DNA of 64,000 bases, taken from NCBI RefSeq assembly GCF_000328475.2, contig NC_026478.1, positions 496,001 through 560,000 on the forward strand, in the 5' to 3' direction. The DNA comes from Mycosarcoma maydis (Eukaryota; Basidiomycota; Ustilaginomycetes; Ustilaginales). Positions 41,574-51,119 of this stretch are shown one piece after another. Numbering within the stretch: the stretch's first letter is position 1; the number at the start of each line of letters is the position of its first letter. The translations under genes were made by a program, and so were the position numbers. The notes beneath the pieces are model-generated. The model was not told where the DNA came from, searched no databases, and saw nothing but the letters and a program-made list of their open reading frames with translations.

Positions 41574-43739
41574 TCAGTGAGCGCTAGCGCCATTTTCAGC
41601 TTGAGACGTATCAGCGGCACGACTGCGAGTCTCGATCGGCAGCATTGCCATAGCCAAGGTCACGCAAAGCAGCACCGTGGTTGCGAGGAAGAGCGGGGCA
41701 GGAGGCGAGAGTGAGAAAGCCCAACCAGCCAAGATGGGGGCAATGATGCCTGTGACTCGACTGATGGCCGAAGCCGTGCCACACGCGGTAGCTCGGATAG
41801 TAGGCGCCATGACTTCGGGTGTGTATCCATAAATAGCAGCGTACGAGATAGAGCTTGATATGGAAACCACGGTCAAGCTTGACCGCCAGTAAGTGAGCGA
41901 AAAAATGAGGATGGAAGCGGACATGACAGCCGTCGAGCTGACCATGGTGCCGATGCGCCCCAGGCGCGTTTCAACCATGTAGGCCGAAATCAAGCTGCCC
42001 GGTAACGACGAGAGCGAGTAGACGAGGATGTCGACAAGGGCATGTCGGATGGATGCATCGTCCGGCTCAGCTCCGCTCTGTGCAGAGCGCAAGTCGTGGC
42101 GTTGCTCTAGTAATTTTGGAAGGAGCACGTTAAATGTGGTAAATCCATACGACATGCCACCCCAGATGATCCAGATGAGCAGCGTGGTGCGTTTCCACTC
42201 GGGGGAAAACATCTCGCTGTATCGTGAGGCCAAGTCAGCGGCACTCGGATGCCAGCTCCTGGGCAGCCACGACAGCCAGGCCGGTAGGTCTGCTGTGTCG
42301 GTGTGCGGATGCGAGGGGGCGCTGCCATTCTGTATGCGCATGCTGCTGTCTTGTGAGTCGCTCTTCCGAGATTCGTGTGCGTTGGCTGCATCAGCTTGGC
42401 CTCCAAGCAGCGGTAGGGAAGATGCATCCTGACCTGAAGCAGTCTGCACGTCGTCTTCATCCACTGTATAGCTGTTCCGCGAACCATCCGAAGGAGTTCG
42501 ACCTGCATCGTCCTCTCCGTGTCTCTGAGATGCATTGTTCTGAGAAGGTCGTTGCTGCAAAGAGTGTTGACTACTCTCCAAGTCTTCACCTCCGTGCCGC
42601 ACGCTAGACCCACTATGATCCTCTACATCCTGTATGCGGAGCGAAATGATAGCTCCACCATTAAAACGCTGTATCCTCTGCAAAATGTCCCTCGCCTCTT
42701 GCGGTCGACCGGAATGTACGAGATACTTGGGCGATTCTAGCAACCTAAAGAACACCACCCTTGCCGAAACAAAAAGCACAGTGACGAATGCCAAAGCACC
42801 CAAGAGCCACCTCCAGCCATCAGGATTGCTTGCTGACAAAACGGACAATCCAATGAGCGAAGCCGCGACCGATCCGGCTGAGAAGAACACGGACAACGCC
42901 GTGACATAGCTATGCTTTCTCACCGGTAGGTTCTCGACCAAATTGGAAGAATCCGTCGGCATGCTACCTCCCACTCCTGTGCCCACTGCAAACAGCAGCA
43001 AGCATAGCAGCGGAAAGCTCGAAGCCATAGCTGATAACGAACCAAAGATCGCCGTGACCGCGAGGGTGATGTTGAAAGCCGCTCTTCTCCCGTACGAGTC
43101 CGAGATGGTTCCCCAAGCTATCGAGCCGACAAACATGCCCACAAAGATTGAAGAGCTCGCCAAGCCCACGATGCCATCGGAAAGAGTGAAATACCGCTGT
43201 ATGTGTGGGAGGATGATGGCAATGGCCTGGATCCACATGTTGTCTGCCGCCCAACCGAAGCCAGAGAGGATGAGCACTGACCACTGGTATCGACCCATGC
43301 CGATGCGGTCCATGGTACGATCCAGAGGCGTTACTCCTATTGCGGTAGCCCGCCAATCATCCGTCTCGTCTGTCTGATGCGACAAGGAGTAGTTGATCGA
43401 GGGGAGAAACAGCGAGCGAGATGATGTGACACGGTCGACGAGCGGTGGGCGCCGAGAAACGGAGTCGATGCTGTTTCGAGGAGACAAACGTGCTGATCGT
43501 CCCAATGATTGTGTGCTCAGGTGCTGTGGCAGAGAGGCCGGTCGCACTTTGGCGTGTGAGTTCGCTGAAGACGTACGCGAGGTGAAGGGGGGTGGGTTAT
43601 GGCCATCCGCGTTCAAGGCGTGACCGCTGGGGCTACTTGAAGGCTGCTCGGCCCAGCTGCTGTGGCCGCCTTCTTCTTGGATGGCAAAGGGCGACGTGCT
43701 TGCCACAGCTGCACCTCTGTGCTGCGGTGACGACGACAT
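41574..43739 (-). CDS. MFS transporter, SV2/organic-ion-like
   Basis: A 721-residue protein with 12 hydrophobic segments. The N-terminal 140 residues are Ser/His/Pro-rich and probably disordered. Membrane segments 1-6 occupy about 155-365, with SDSYGRRAAF, the MFS loop motif, between segments 2 and 3, and SPKYLVHSGR after segment 6 as in the SV2/sugar-transporter branch. A long polar loop (about 370-490) separates the halves. The second half ends near 705 and contains GYTPEVMAPTIRATACGT, typical of segment 10-11 of this branch. Start at 43739 (MSSSPQHRG) is the first ATG; the frame is open beyond it without one. Substrate unknown; organic cations, sugars or phosphate-type solutes are possible. 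It is divergent from the carrier gene at 44599. Confidence 0.87.
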   Translation of the reverse strand: MSSSPQHRGAAVASTSPFAIQEEGGHSSWAEQPSSSPSGHALNADGHNPPPFTSRTSSANSHAKVRPASLPQHLSTQSLGRSARLSPRNSIDSVSRRPPLVDRVTSSRSLFLPSINYSLSHQTDETDDWRATAIGVTPLDRTMDRIGMGRYQWSVLILSGFGWAADNMWIQAIAIILPHIQRYFTLSDGIVGLASSSIFVGMFVGSIAWGTISDSYGRRAAFNITLAVTAIFGSLSAMASSFPLLCLLLFAVGTGVGGSMPTDSSNLVENLPVRKHSYVTALSVFFSAGSVAASLIGLSVLSASNPDGWRWLLGALAFVTVLFVSARVVFFRLLESPKYLVHSGRPQEARDILQRIQRFNGGAIISLRIQDVEDHSGSSVRHGGEDLESSQHSLQQRPSQNNASQRHGEDDAGRTPSDGSRNSYTVDEDDVQTASGQDASSLPLLGGQADAANAHESRKSDSQDSSMRIQNGSAPSHPHTDTADLPAWLSWLPRSWHPSAADLASRYSEMFSPEWKRTTLLIWIIWGGMSYGFTTFNVLLPKLLEQRHDLRSAQSGAEPDDASIRHALVDILVYSLSSLPGSLISAYMVETRLGRIGTMVSSTAVMSASILIFSLTYWRSSLTVVSISSSISYAAIYGYTPEVMAPTIRATACGTASAISRVTGIIAPILAGWAFSLSPPAPLFLATTVLLCVTLAMAMLPIETRSRAADTSQAENGASAH

Positions 43740-44598
43740 GTCTGCGCCATCACAAGAGTTGCGACCTGTGGGACGAGACAAGTATATGCGTTGCAGAATT
43801 CATTTGAGATGCCGAAGCTTGTCTTTCTGGTGTTCACCTTGACAGGCCGGCTTTCGGTGTGGTCGGACCCCGACAAGCACACTCACGACTCGTGACCCGT
43901 GACCCGTGACTCGTGACTGCTTCACAGCATTCGTGATTCGTGATTGTGATTTTGACACAAAGTGTCAGACCGCAATGCGACACATACAGTATTCAGAGGC
44001 CCTCACGAAAAAACCACGAACCCCTTGGTGACTTTGACTTAGCTCAGCTCTTTCAGCTTAGAGTCATGTTCACCCTGAGAAACTATTTCGGCTGCGTTAT
44101 CGGCCACAGACACGTCTCAACGCCACGCCACGCCACTCCACCTTTAGCACAACTGCGTCATGGCCCACACGGCGAGGCAATTTTTTTTTTTTTTTTAAAG
44201 ATCTGATTTCGAGATTTTTTGGGTGTAGGCTTTGCAGGCATTCGTGATTCACGATTGGAAAGATTCGGAAGTTCGCTTTGGTTGGACCTTTGCAGTCACC
44301 GCGTTCAGAGAAGCTGAGTTGGATGTGAGCCTTGGAGCTGACTCCACTTTCGTGAGGTGTCACGCTTGTTCCCACCTCTCCTCTGCCTTGTTCCTTTGCC
44401 ACCAACCAAGCTCGCCTCATACCAGGAACATGCTCGTTACACAAACCTTTCAAACGTGCTCACTGATAAGCACCTAGACAAGTTTCCTGATCGTTGCCAT
44501 CGGTCTCAGCTGCGCCATAACTTGTCCTCATTTGGAGCTTTCTTCTCAGGAGTGATAGTTCCGCCCCGCGCCAATCTTCACCAGCTACTCTTGCACAT
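43740..44598. other. Divergent intergenic region
   Basis: Holds a CGTGACY tandem (about 43881-43918), ATTCGTG copies (43928-43950), the compound ATTCGTGATTCACGAT (about 44240-44255) and a poly-T tract (about 44181-44196). No gene seen. Confidence 0.5.
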
Positions 44599-46323
44599 AT
44601 GGTGTCGACATCGAAACATGCGTCCTCGTCGAGCTTCGACGAAGCAGAAGCTTTTCCTACCATGGAAGCCACCTCACTAGAGCGTCCACAGTCGAGTAAG
44701 CGACGAGCCAGCTTCGGACAGGGTGAAGCGCGCAAGCCCGTCTCACGCAGCAAGAAGGCCGTCGCTGCTGTGACAGGCGCCGTTACAACGTCGTTCCTTA
44801 TGACACCTTTTGACGTGATCAAGACGCGACTCCAGACGCAGAGCAGCGCAGAACCGCTCTTCTTCCCGTCGCAGCATCTGGCGTCTGCCGCCACTACCCC
44901 GGCTGTTTCGACCTCAGGATTGGACAAGGGTAAGGGCGTAGTTCGAGGCCGCTCATCAGCGCTCGCATCAGGAGGACTACAGGCACATCCAGCAACGTGC
45001 TGTCAACAAACTTTCTTCACTTCGAATCGACAGCCAGAGTCCATTCTGTGCCGCTATGATCCAAGGCAGATTACTTCATCTACTAGCACTTCAGCATCAT
45101 CAGCATCATCAGCATCATCATCCGCCTTTTTCACACCTGCATCCTCCTCAAAAAGCTCGTCGACCCGACCCGCACCCCGAACAACAGCATCACGCTTCAG
45201 TCGACACACGGCTTCATTTGCAGCATCTTCCAATCCTCGTTCCAGCGTCCGCATACTCCCGTCTCCACCACCCGCACCTATCGGCTACCTCCACCCGACA
45301 CCCTCTGCTATCACTGCCAACGGCTCGTCCTCATGCGCCTGTGCCTTCCCCAACGAAACCGTTGCTGCGCGAGAACTCAAGGCCGCAGCAGCCAAACACG
45401 GTCGTCTGACCGGTTTGTGGGATGGTGTCGTCAAAGTCGGCAAAGCCGAAGGCATTCGTGGATTATGGCGCGGCTTAGCACCTACCCTCATGATGACAGT
45501 TCCGGGGCAAGTGACCTACATGTCGTGCTACGACTTTTTGCGCTCTCATCTACTCGCTTCGGAGGACAGCAGTCAGATTCAAGCTGATTTCCAGGAAATC
45601 TCGACCACCAACGGTCGTGAGCTCGGGCTTGCAGGTAAATCGCCTTCGCTGTCCGCGGTCACAGCTCAATCTCTCTATGCGTCTCTATTTTCAGGCGCAC
45701 TAGCAAGAGGCATCTCGGCAACGCTCGTGACACCACTCGAACTCATCCGCACGCGGTTGCAGGCGAGCTCACGATCTCAAGCTACACTCTCGTCTATCTT
45801 GCGTGGCTTGTGGATCGAAATGCGAACCACATCCCTACGCTCCGGCGGTGGACCATTGATCCTCTGGCGTGGACTGACACCGACACTGTGGCGAGACGTG
45901 CCCTTCAGCGCTATCTATTTTGCTGGGTACGAAGCAACCAAACGGTCTCTAACTGGTGGTGGCTTGGGAGAGGGTAACGCCTCTGGGTCGGGAGAAGAAT
46001 TCGGCGTCGCTTTCGTCTCTGGTGCTCTGTCTGGATCGTTTGCAGCAGTTCTCACGCATCCATTCGACGTAGTCAAGACTCGATTACAAACTCAAGGCTC
46101 GCCACGCGAGGCAGAAGGAAGGCTCTCGGGTACGCTCAGAGGTGCTACAGATGGCCATGGCGCAAACGTGTGGAAGGCGATGCGACACATTTTGAACGAG
46201 GAAGGAAGCAAAGGGTTGTGGAGGGGCTTGAGTCCCAGAACGGCCAAGGTAGCGCCTGCATGTGGAGTCATGATTGCCAGCTTTGAGGTTGTCGGCAGGG
46301 CGCTAGCTGATTTGGAGATCTAA
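44599..46323 (+). CDS. MTM1: Mitochondrial carrier, SLC25A39/Mtm1 type
   Basis: A 574-residue member of the SLC25 family with three carrier repeats, each with a signature: TPFDVIKTRLQ (69-79), TPLELIRTRLQ and HPFDVVKTRLQ. Matrix-side GLWRGL motifs follow in each repeat. The first repeat is split by a very long loop (about 82-250) rich in Ser/Ala with cysteines at 134, 135, 151, 246 and 248. Such a Cys-bearing loop in repeat 1 marks SLC25A39/40 and yeast Mtm1, carriers linked to mitochondrial glutathione import, manganese superoxide dismutase metallation and iron-sulfur supply. It is larger than yeast Mtm1 (about 366 residues) because of the loop and the N-terminal extension. Location: inner mitochondrial membrane. 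Intron-free; ATG at 44599. Confidence 0.88.
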   Translation: MVSTSKHASSSSFDEAEAFPTMEATSLERPQSSKRRASFGQGEARKPVSRSKKAVAAVTGAVTTSFLMTPFDVIKTRLQTQSSAEPLFFPSQHLASAATTPAVSTSGLDKGKGVVRGRSSALASGGLQAHPATCCQQTFFTSNRQPESILCRYDPRQITSSTSTSASSASSASSSAFFTPASSSKSSSTRPAPRTTASRFSRHTASFAASSNPRSSVRILPSPPPAPIGYLHPTPSAITANGSSSCACAFPNETVAARELKAAAAKHGRLTGLWDGVVKVGKAEGIRGLWRGLAPTLMMTVPGQVTYMSCYDFLRSHLLASEDSSQIQADFQEISTTNGRELGLAGKSPSLSAVTAQSLYASLFSGALARGISATLVTPLELIRTRLQASSRSQATLSSILRGLWIEMRTTSLRSGGGPLILWRGLTPTLWRDVPFSAIYFAGYEATKRSLTGGGLGEGNASGSGEEFGVAFVSGALSGSFAAVLTHPFDVVKTRLQTQGSPREAEGRLSGTLRGATDGHGANVWKAMRHILNEEGSKGLWRGLSPRTAKVAPACGVMIASFEVVGRALADLEI

Positions 46324-46644
46324 GTCGGAGCAGCAGCCATCTTGTTTCGGTCAACAATTGTGAATAGTGAATGCTACCACCCTGTCTTTTGCTCAATTTC
46401 CCCAACTCAACACTTTCAATAAGAGTCTGACTCCACACTCTCACAAACATCAGTCGATCAAGGCGGCCTCAGCATTCACAGACTTGATTGTTTTTCATGG
46501 GTGTCAAGGTTGTCTGTGCGATGGATTGCATTGACGAGTGTTTCGTGGGTTCAATGATCAAGCCTAAAAAGTACATGTGTGGCAAACGACAGGTGTGTTT
46601 GTATGAAGCTTGAACGCATTATTGGTGCTTCTGGTGTGCAACCA
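46324..46644. other. Convergent spacer
   Basis: 3' ends of the carrier and the LEM-type gene face each other; I see nothing else. Confidence 0.4.
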
Positions 46645-49023
46645 TTAAGCAACAGGCATCCTCGCATCGGCATCGTCATCGGCATTCGCCTTTCCCTCTA
46701 TCCCGCCGCTGGGCGTGCCATATCCTCGAAAGCCATCCATTCCAATCCACTGCCAAACCCTCAACCACTCACCCTTTTTCTGCGCCTGTCTGGTTCTAAC
46801 ATTTGAATTTTCCTCGACCACCTTGGCCACCTTCTTCCACAACCGGCTCCTGGCCGCCGAATGATGTTCCTCCCTCAAGATGTCGTCTCTGAGATGCGAC
46901 AAGGGGATAAAGTCATCGGGATGCAGAACCGGATCCCGTCCATGCAGGTACTCCTGTTCTTGCAACTTTTCCAACGCTGTCTGCACCAGCAGCGACACTT
47001 TCACGTTCTCTCTTCGAGCAGCAGCTAACCGATATCGCAAGTAGAAGAATCCCAATACGCTCGACAACAGAAGACCGAAATACAGCCGCGCACGCAACAT
47101 CCACCCTTTTAACGCCAACCTCGATCGACACGACAACGACAACGACGCTTGCTTGGCAGCTAAAAAGTACCTTGTACCTTGCTCCGCTCCTTCTCCGACG
47201 GTACCGTTCGCGATAGGAATACGGACAACATTGCTCCTCGGATCTGTCAATTCGAATAGAGCCATGTACCAGATTTGCTCGAAATACTCTTCATCCAACA
47301 TAGTATCCCGTGTGGCCGACATGGACCGCTTCACCGCTCCCTCGGAAATGGCGTAGGTCAAGTTAGATTCGAATGCCACTAGTTTCTTAGGCAGACTGCG
47401 AACCGTAGCATGTGTCTTTTGTGTACCGCAGATAACCTCGCCCTTGAAGTCGGCCAGCATGTGCGAGATGGCTTGGGCGAGCTCTGAAGCGAGGACGAGC
47501 TTCTGCGTGTCTGGATAGCAGCGGGGTATTGTCATGCCGAGCGGAAGGAATGCATTAGCGAGCGGGATGTTCGAGCGAATGCTGGGCTGCAGAACCCAGT
47601 CGTCCGAGGTGCAACCGAGTACTTTTCCGTATGCGCAGTTAGCGTGTGGTGGGCAGGGCGTGCATGCAGGCTGCAGACGATCAGGAAAGATCGTCAGATC
47701 GTCCAGCGTCTCGTTGTTAGCTTGTGCAAAGGCAAGCGCAGTAAGGCGGCGATCTTCAACGATCGAGTTGGTATTGGAATCTGTGTCGCAAAACCCGAGA
47801 GCGCGTGTCTCCCGCGCATACCAAACAGTCCAAGCTAGCACGCCGACCGCTACAAATACCAAGACCGATTTGAGGAGGTAATCGATAAAAGACTTGGCTG
47901 AACGCTGTTCTCGACTTCGTTGCTGATCTTTCTTGTGGCGAAGGTTGCGCACCTTGGCGAGTGCCGAAGGCGACGTAAAAGTCTCGAGATCGAAGCTGTC
48001 ATCGTCCGCATCATCAACTGCATCGACTGATGTCGATTTGCTGTGTCGGGCCGTGCCTTCGTCGTCAGCAGCATGTCCGCCGGTGGAGTCTGCCGACTTA
48101 GTTCCAGTGAGGCGGCTGATAATACGAGGAGGTGTGGTCGATGCTACCGCCTGATCCATGTAGTTGCGAAGTGTGCTCGCGACGCTCGGGCTTGTCTGCT
48201 TGAGTTGCTTGGGAGGTGATTCGGGGGCAAGCGATGGGGCGGAAGTCTTTCCACGTAAAGTGCTTCCATCGGTTGTCTGGCGTCGCGCCTTTCTCGCGTA
48301 AGCACCAGCTTTAGCTGCGATACCTGTGGCGGGCGAAGCTTCGCTGCCAGACTGGAATGGATTGCTGTCAGAGAATGTGCCATCATCATCGCTCCGGGCA
48401 CCGAGGCTGAGACGTCCGGCCTTTCGAGCGCCAGACACGGGCGGTGATGTCTTCGGATCAAAAGAGACATGGCGGGGAGATATGTTGTCTTCGTTGTCGT
48501 CGGTGTCTGAGATTTCGATGGGATTGGAGACGACAACAGGGGCAGTTTTGCGGGGGCGCCCTGGCTTTCTCTTGACAGGGACTTCTGCCACATCGGGCTC
48601 GGATTTGTTACCCTTGACGTTGTCCTTGTCTTCGCTTTCCGTCGAAGTGGCGAATTTATGAGATAAGGACGATTTCTTGCGAGGTGTACGCGCCTTAACA
48701 GGGGTCTTCGAGGGCATTGCGGAAGGCGTAGGTGCCTCGCTCTTCCTGGGGCGACCTGGTTTGCGTTTGGCAGGAGTCTGGTGGGTTGTCGTTTGATCGC
48801 GCATGTCGATGATGCCACTAGAGCTGGCAACGATGGACGCGTTCTTCTTGCGAAGAGACGCGGTCTTGGGAAGAACATTCTGGTTGAAATGGTCAACCAA
48901 GTCGGCTTTCCTGGCTGCGCTGCTGAAAGGTACTTCGTGCTCGACTAGGATGCTACGGAGTTGTGGCATGGTGAGCGACTTAGGGTCGAAGCCCTCGCGC
49001 ATATACTCGTCGCGTTCGACCAT
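46645..49023 (-). CDS. SRC1: Man1/Src1 (LEM/HeH) inner nuclear membrane protein
   Basis: A 792-residue protein. Residues about 10-50 form a HeH/LEM-like SAP fold (DPKSLTMPQLRSILVEHEV, ARKADLVDHFN). Two copies of KRKPGRPRK (86-94 and 151-159) look like AT-hooks that could double as nuclear localisation signals. A long Ser/Asp-rich linker follows. A first membrane segment lies at about 385-402, then a lumenal part with several cysteines (FCDTDSN, CTPCPPHANC, GCTSDDW), a second membrane segment at about 652-675 and the conserved Man1-Src1 C-terminal (MSC) domain. This is the architecture of yeast Heh1/Src1 and fission yeast Lem2/Man1, which tether chromatin and help nuclear-pore quality control and envelope sealing. 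No intron seen. Confidence 0.9.
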   Translation of the reverse strand: MVERDEYMREGFDPKSLTMPQLRSILVEHEVPFSSAARKADLVDHFNQNVLPKTASLRKKNASIVASSSGIIDMRDQTTTHQTPAKRKPGRPRKSEAPTPSAMPSKTPVKARTPRKKSSLSHKFATSTESEDKDNVKGNKSEPDVAEVPVKRKPGRPRKTAPVVVSNPIEISDTDDNEDNISPRHVSFDPKTSPPVSGARKAGRLSLGARSDDDGTFSDSNPFQSGSEASPATGIAAKAGAYARKARRQTTDGSTLRGKTSAPSLAPESPPKQLKQTSPSVASTLRNYMDQAVASTTPPRIISRLTGTKSADSTGGHAADDEGTARHSKSTSVDAVDDADDDSFDLETFTSPSALAKVRNLRHKKDQQRSREQRSAKSFIDYLLKSVLVFVAVGVLAWTVWYARETRALGFCDTDSNTNSIVEDRRLTALAFAQANNETLDDLTIFPDRLQPACTPCPPHANCAYGKVLGCTSDDWVLQPSIRSNIPLANAFLPLGMTIPRCYPDTQKLVLASELAQAISHMLADFKGEVICGTQKTHATVRSLPKKLVAFESNLTYAISEGAVKRSMSATRDTMLDEEYFEQIWYMALFELTDPRSNVVRIPIANGTVGEGAEQGTRYFLAAKQASLSLSCRSRLALKGWMLRARLYFGLLLSSVLGFFYLRYRLAAARRENVKVSLLVQTALEKLQEQEYLHGRDPVLHPDDFIPLSHLRDDILREEHHSAARSRLWKKVAKVVEENSNVRTRQAQKKGEWLRVWQWIGMDGFRGYGTPSGGIEGKANADDDADARMPVA

Positions 49024-50269
49024 CTTGAGAAGCGGTGTACCTGCCGTGCTTGTAGGAGGAGGCGAAGCAGGTGAATTTTCAAGGAAATCACCAGGACAAC
49101 GTCCATAAAAGTCGGGTGCGACGGTGATGGTGGTGGCGAGAAGGAAAGAAGGAAGAGGAGCTCAGGTCAAGTTCCTGTACGACAGGCCAGACTCAGCGTT
49201 CCACCCCTCTAGTGAACTTTTACGAGGAAGGGCGTGATTTTTGGAAATTGTGAGAGCAAAGCGCAACATTCACGATTCACGATTGGACCCTGGTTGGCCT
49301 TACGCGTGTGATAGAGAAGCCACGTGACCTGACGAGGAATTTCGTTGTTGCAAAATGTTAGATCGTGACCTGAAGGCAGAATTGGATGACGTAATCGAGA
49401 TTCGATCTATAAGACCGGCACTGACAGCCTTTGCACTTTTGACCAAAGCAAATCCGACTTAAATGAACTCAAGTCGTGAGTTGGGCGGACTTTGCATCTG
49501 ACCGTTCGAAGGAAAAGAATCTGTTGTGAGTTGGCTCAATGCTCCTCCTTTGTCACTAGAGGCAGCTGGGCAGCGGGCAGGGGCAGCGGGTGAAATTTGA
49601 GGATAAGCTACGCAGCGAAAGATGAGACTGGCATGTCAGCCAAGGTGGAACGTTGCCTCAACTCATTTTGGTTCGGTTCAATGTGGATAAGAGACTCGAG
49701 CCTCAAACCTTGATTTCCGCGCAAAGCCTCGTTACCCGCTCGAGCTGAGCGTGCTAATTTCGAGGGCGGAAACATCCGTGAGACAACGGGCGCCATCCGA
49801 GAGACGCAAACGTAAAAATCTCAAAATTAGACAGTCTCCGAGACAATCGGCTTAGCCTGGCACAATGGCTGTGTATATTTGTCTTTTTTGGCAGCTGCAG
49901 GAGAGATGCATGTATGCGTTCTGACTGCAAATCAGCGCTGTGACGTTGGGCGAAACGTTTTGGTTGTTCAGCTGACCGTAACGTTGAAGGATGTTGCCCT
50001 GGTATGACTCCACGACCATCGTGACCTTGCCTCCCATACACAGACAAGAATCCTTATCAACCTACCTTCCTCCGATTCTGACCTTGGCCATATAATAACC
50101 ATCACTTGCTCGCTATCGAGGCGACCTCCTTCGTATCCTTTCTCTCTAGCCATTGTGTTTTTTCCCCAAGCATCTCCTACTCGCTCGTAACCCATCGGAT
50201 AGACACCTGGAGCCACATACTACGACTCAGCCTTCAGCACATCTGTACGCATTACTACAAAGAGCCGGC
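49024..50269. other. Divergent intergenic region
   Basis: Between the LEM-type gene and the Ser-rich gene. One compound ATTCACGATTCACGATTGG copy at about 49268-49286. Small frames only. Confidence 0.45.
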
Positions 50270-50845
50270 ATGTATTCGACATCGCCATCTTCATCATCTA
50301 TGGCATCGTCATCTGGACGTTCGTCGCCGGAGCACTCATCGCAACCACCTCCCTCCCAGCCGCAAAGAAGCAATTCATTCCTCCTACCTCAGTTCTTCTT
50401 TGGTAACAGCAGCAGCAGCAACAACCACAACAGTGCGGATGCCACTCCGCATCCTGTTACGAGCGCCTTGCTCTCACAACCTCCTCGTCGCACCAGCTTT
50501 GGTGGCGCCTTGTCGAGTAGCGGTCGTTTCTCGGCGTTGAGTGCCTTCGGGTTCACACAGGGCTCGACTGGCTTCGGCACCTCACCTCCTGCTTCCTTTG
50601 TCGGTGCTGCTGAGCTGTCCAGGCGCTCGGGAAGTGCTGTCGGATCGCCCGCATCTGAGTCATCGTTTTCTTGGTTCGCAAATCCACCTGCACAGCAAAC
50701 GAGCTCCAGCACAAGCACAGGCACAAACGCAGCCACTAGTGTACCTCCTCCTGCAAAACGCCACCTGTGCTTCCCTGACGGCATGGGTGGCACTGTCTGC
50801 GTCGAAGCCAAAGATCGCAGTCGTCGCGGCTCGTCGGTCAACTAA
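50270..50845 (+). CDS. Ser-rich protein of unknown function
   Basis: A 191-residue frame from the ATG at 50270. It is rich in Ser, Pro and Gly and probably disordered. Short distinct pieces are SNSFLLPQFFFG, RRTSFGGALSSSGRFS and, near the C-terminus, AKRHLCFPDGMGGTVCVEAKDR, which holds the only two cysteines. Basic-Ser sites such as RRTS and RRGSS could be kinase targets. The leader is long and pyrimidine-rich. I do not recognise a family; coding is supported mainly by composition and the absence of stops. Confidence 0.6.
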   Translation: MYSTSPSSSSMASSSGRSSPEHSSQPPPSQPQRSNSFLLPQFFFGNSSSSNNHNSADATPHPVTSALLSQPPRRTSFGGALSSSGRFSALSAFGFTQGSTGFGTSPPASFVGAAELSRRSGSAVGSPASESSFSWFANPPAQQTSSSTSTGTNAATSVPPPAKRHLCFPDGMGGTVCVEAKDRSRRGSSVN

Positions 50846-51119
50846 ACAGCACATGTCCAAGTTGCTTTCGCCTTCCTCTCTGCCTCTTGTTTTGCTAAGT
50901 CCCCGGCTATTGCTGATAAGCACGGCGCTGTCAGCTCGTTGTTGCTGCTCACCTCATGTCACCAGTTTCGCTCGCTTTTTCTCAACGGCTCTCAGAGCCA
51001 TTGTAACAATATCTATCTCGCTCAGCTTCTCTAATCCTATCAGTTTTCGAGTCAGCGAACTGATGTTGAGGGGTGTGTCGGAGGTAACGTCTGCAAGTGA
51101 GGTATCTGTGGGTGCCAGC

